From: Hwangdonia lutea
GTDB lineage: Bacteria; Bacteroidota; Bacteroidia; Flavobacteriales; Flavobacteriaceae
Assembly: GCF_032814565.1 (NCBI RefSeq)
Contig: NZ_CP136521.1
Span: 3,816,501-3,880,500, forward strand
DNA: 64,000 nucleotides
Reading direction: 5' to 3'
The translations under genes and the position numbers were made by a program. This document shows, piece by piece, positions 63,271-64,000 of this stretch. The notes under the pieces are model-generated. The model ran no database searches, was not told the origin of the DNA, and was given only the letters and a program-made list of their open reading frames with translations. Numbering within the stretch: the stretch's first letter is position 1; each line of letters opens with the position of its first letter.

Positions 63271-63305
63271 TTTATAAATTTATCTAATCAATAAACTATC
63301 CAATT

Positions 63306-64000
63306 TTAACTTTGTGCCATACTGACACCCTTTTTTCTTTTGTGATTGTTTAGCGCTGCCTTAACAAAGGCCACGAACAATGGGTGCGGATTTGCCACCG
63401 TACTTTTGTATTCTGGGTGATATTGCACACCCACAAACCAAGGATGTTCCGGGATTTCAACAATCTCCACCAAGCCCGTTTCTGGGTTTAATCCCGTGGC
63501 AACCATACCCGCTTCTTCGATTTGCGATTTATAGTTGCTGTTAAATTCGTAACGATGTCTGTGACGCTCGTTAATGGTTTCAGCTTTGTAAATATCCCTA
63601 ACTTTACTGCCTATTTTTAAATCGCATGCCCATGCGCCTAAACGCATGGTACCGCCTTTATCGGTAATGTTCTTCTGCTCTTCCATTAAATCGATAACTG
63701 GGTTTTTGGTAGCAGCGTTCATTTCGGTAGAATCGGCATCTGCAATGTTTAAAACATGCCGTGCAAATTCAATAACCGCCATTTGCATACCCAAACAGAT
63801 ACCAAAAAATGGTATATTGTTTTCGCGGACATACTTAACGGCATCAATTTTACCTTCAATACCGCGTTCGCCAAAACCTGGCGCTACCAAAACACCATCT
63901 AAATGCGATAGTTTTAATTTGGCATTATCGCTATTGATGTATTCGGAATGAACCGATTCGATATTCACTTTTACTTCATTTTCAGCACCCGCGTGGATAA
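63306..64000 (-). CDS. pyrG: CTP synthase, 5' part outside window
   Basis: Makes CTP from UTP, ATP and glutamine. The open frame runs to the window edge, so only the C-terminal 231 codons are present: the glutamine amidotransferase domain. The frame upstream of an internal GTG reads [15 protein letters not shown], normal CTP synthase sequence, so that GTG is not the start. The nucleophilic cysteine is in [18 protein letters not shown], and the His-Glu of the triad in [12 protein letters not shown]. It ends 80 bases before yidC on the same strand, a conserved Bacteroidota neighbourhood. Confidence 0.96.
   Translation of the reverse strand, partial: IHAGAENEVKVNIESVHSEYINSDNAKLKLSHLDGVLVAPGFGERGIEGKIDAVKYVRENNIPFFGICLGMQMAVIEFARHVLNIADADSTEMNAATKNPVIDLMEEQKNITDKGGTMRLGAWACDLKIGSKVRDIYKAETINERHRHRYEFNSNYKSQIEEAGMVATGLNPETGLVEIVEIPEHPWFVGVQYHPEYKSTVANPHPLFVAFVKAALNNHKRKKGVSMAQS

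Overview
The window reads as chromosomal DNA of a marine-type member of the Flavobacteriaceae (Bacteroidota). Support comes from two proteins with type A type-IX-secretion (T9SS) sorting tails, a SusC/FecA-type TonB-dependent receptor, Bacteroidota-type promoters (TTG / TAnnTTTG) in front of tRNA and protein genes, many lipoproteins, and families largely confined to this group (DUF6452, DUF6048, DUF4294, DUF5362, DUF6794). It is AT-rich, and dispersed palindromic repeats sit in many gaps. Species cannot be named from the sequence alone.

Layout. 0-5.6 kb: a 5'-truncated TonB-dependent receptor followed by xylulokinase and xylose isomerase, a xylose-use operon. 5.6-18.4 kb: an oxidative periplasmic sugar module, with a ThuA/PQQ-dehydrogenase-like/PKD/cytochrome c lipoprotein (+), and on the other strand a DUF1080 (3-keto-glycoside hydrolase-like) protein, a second dehydrogenase-like cytochrome c protein and an azurin. 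A 1,326-residue T9SS beta-propeller-like protein lies between the two halves. 18.6-28.3 kb: tRNA-Pro, tRNA-Ser and tRNA-Lys, a PgpH-like c-di-AMP phosphodiesterase, thiolase, an NlpC/P60 hydrolase, a decayed DinB gene, shikimate kinase, a phosphoribosyltransferase, an S4 protein, an FKBP lipoprotein and ornithine aminotransferase. 28.6-43.3 kb: RlmD with DUF6452/DUF6048, GDPD, M48 peptidase, THUMP methyltransferase, a ZIP transporter, and a DUF1800/DUF1501/discoidin-T9SS operon.

44.1-46.9 kb is accessory: an IS1595-family transposase coupled to a P63C-domain passenger gene, a 47-aa ribbon-helix-helix protein, a promoter-stem-terminator unit that looks like a small RNA, and a 41-aa ORF with its own terminator. 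47.3-58.5 kb returns to core genes (TrhA/hemolysin III, DUF4294, M42 peptidase, NUDIX, a three-gene biotin-dependent acyl-CoA carboxylase, a cyclophilin-FKBP fusion). 58.7-64 kb holds a STAS-like protein, a DinB/BstA-type protein, a YwqK repeat protein, a GNAT, YidC and the 3' part of CTP synthase.

The most interesting region is 48.78-51.59 kb, between DUF4294 and the M42 peptidase. It is a small array of gene cassettes that resembles an integron array but does not fit the classical attC consensus. Each cassette is bounded by its own short inverted repeat (GTT... before the gene, ...AAC after it). Consecutive cassettes are joined by ~185-bp elements whose ends fold into a long imperfect stem. 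Comparing the two full elements shows paired-base covariation in the stem, plus two A-C mismatches at identical positions that become G-T wobbles on the bottom strand, as expected for a single-stranded recombination substrate. No integrase gene is present in the window.
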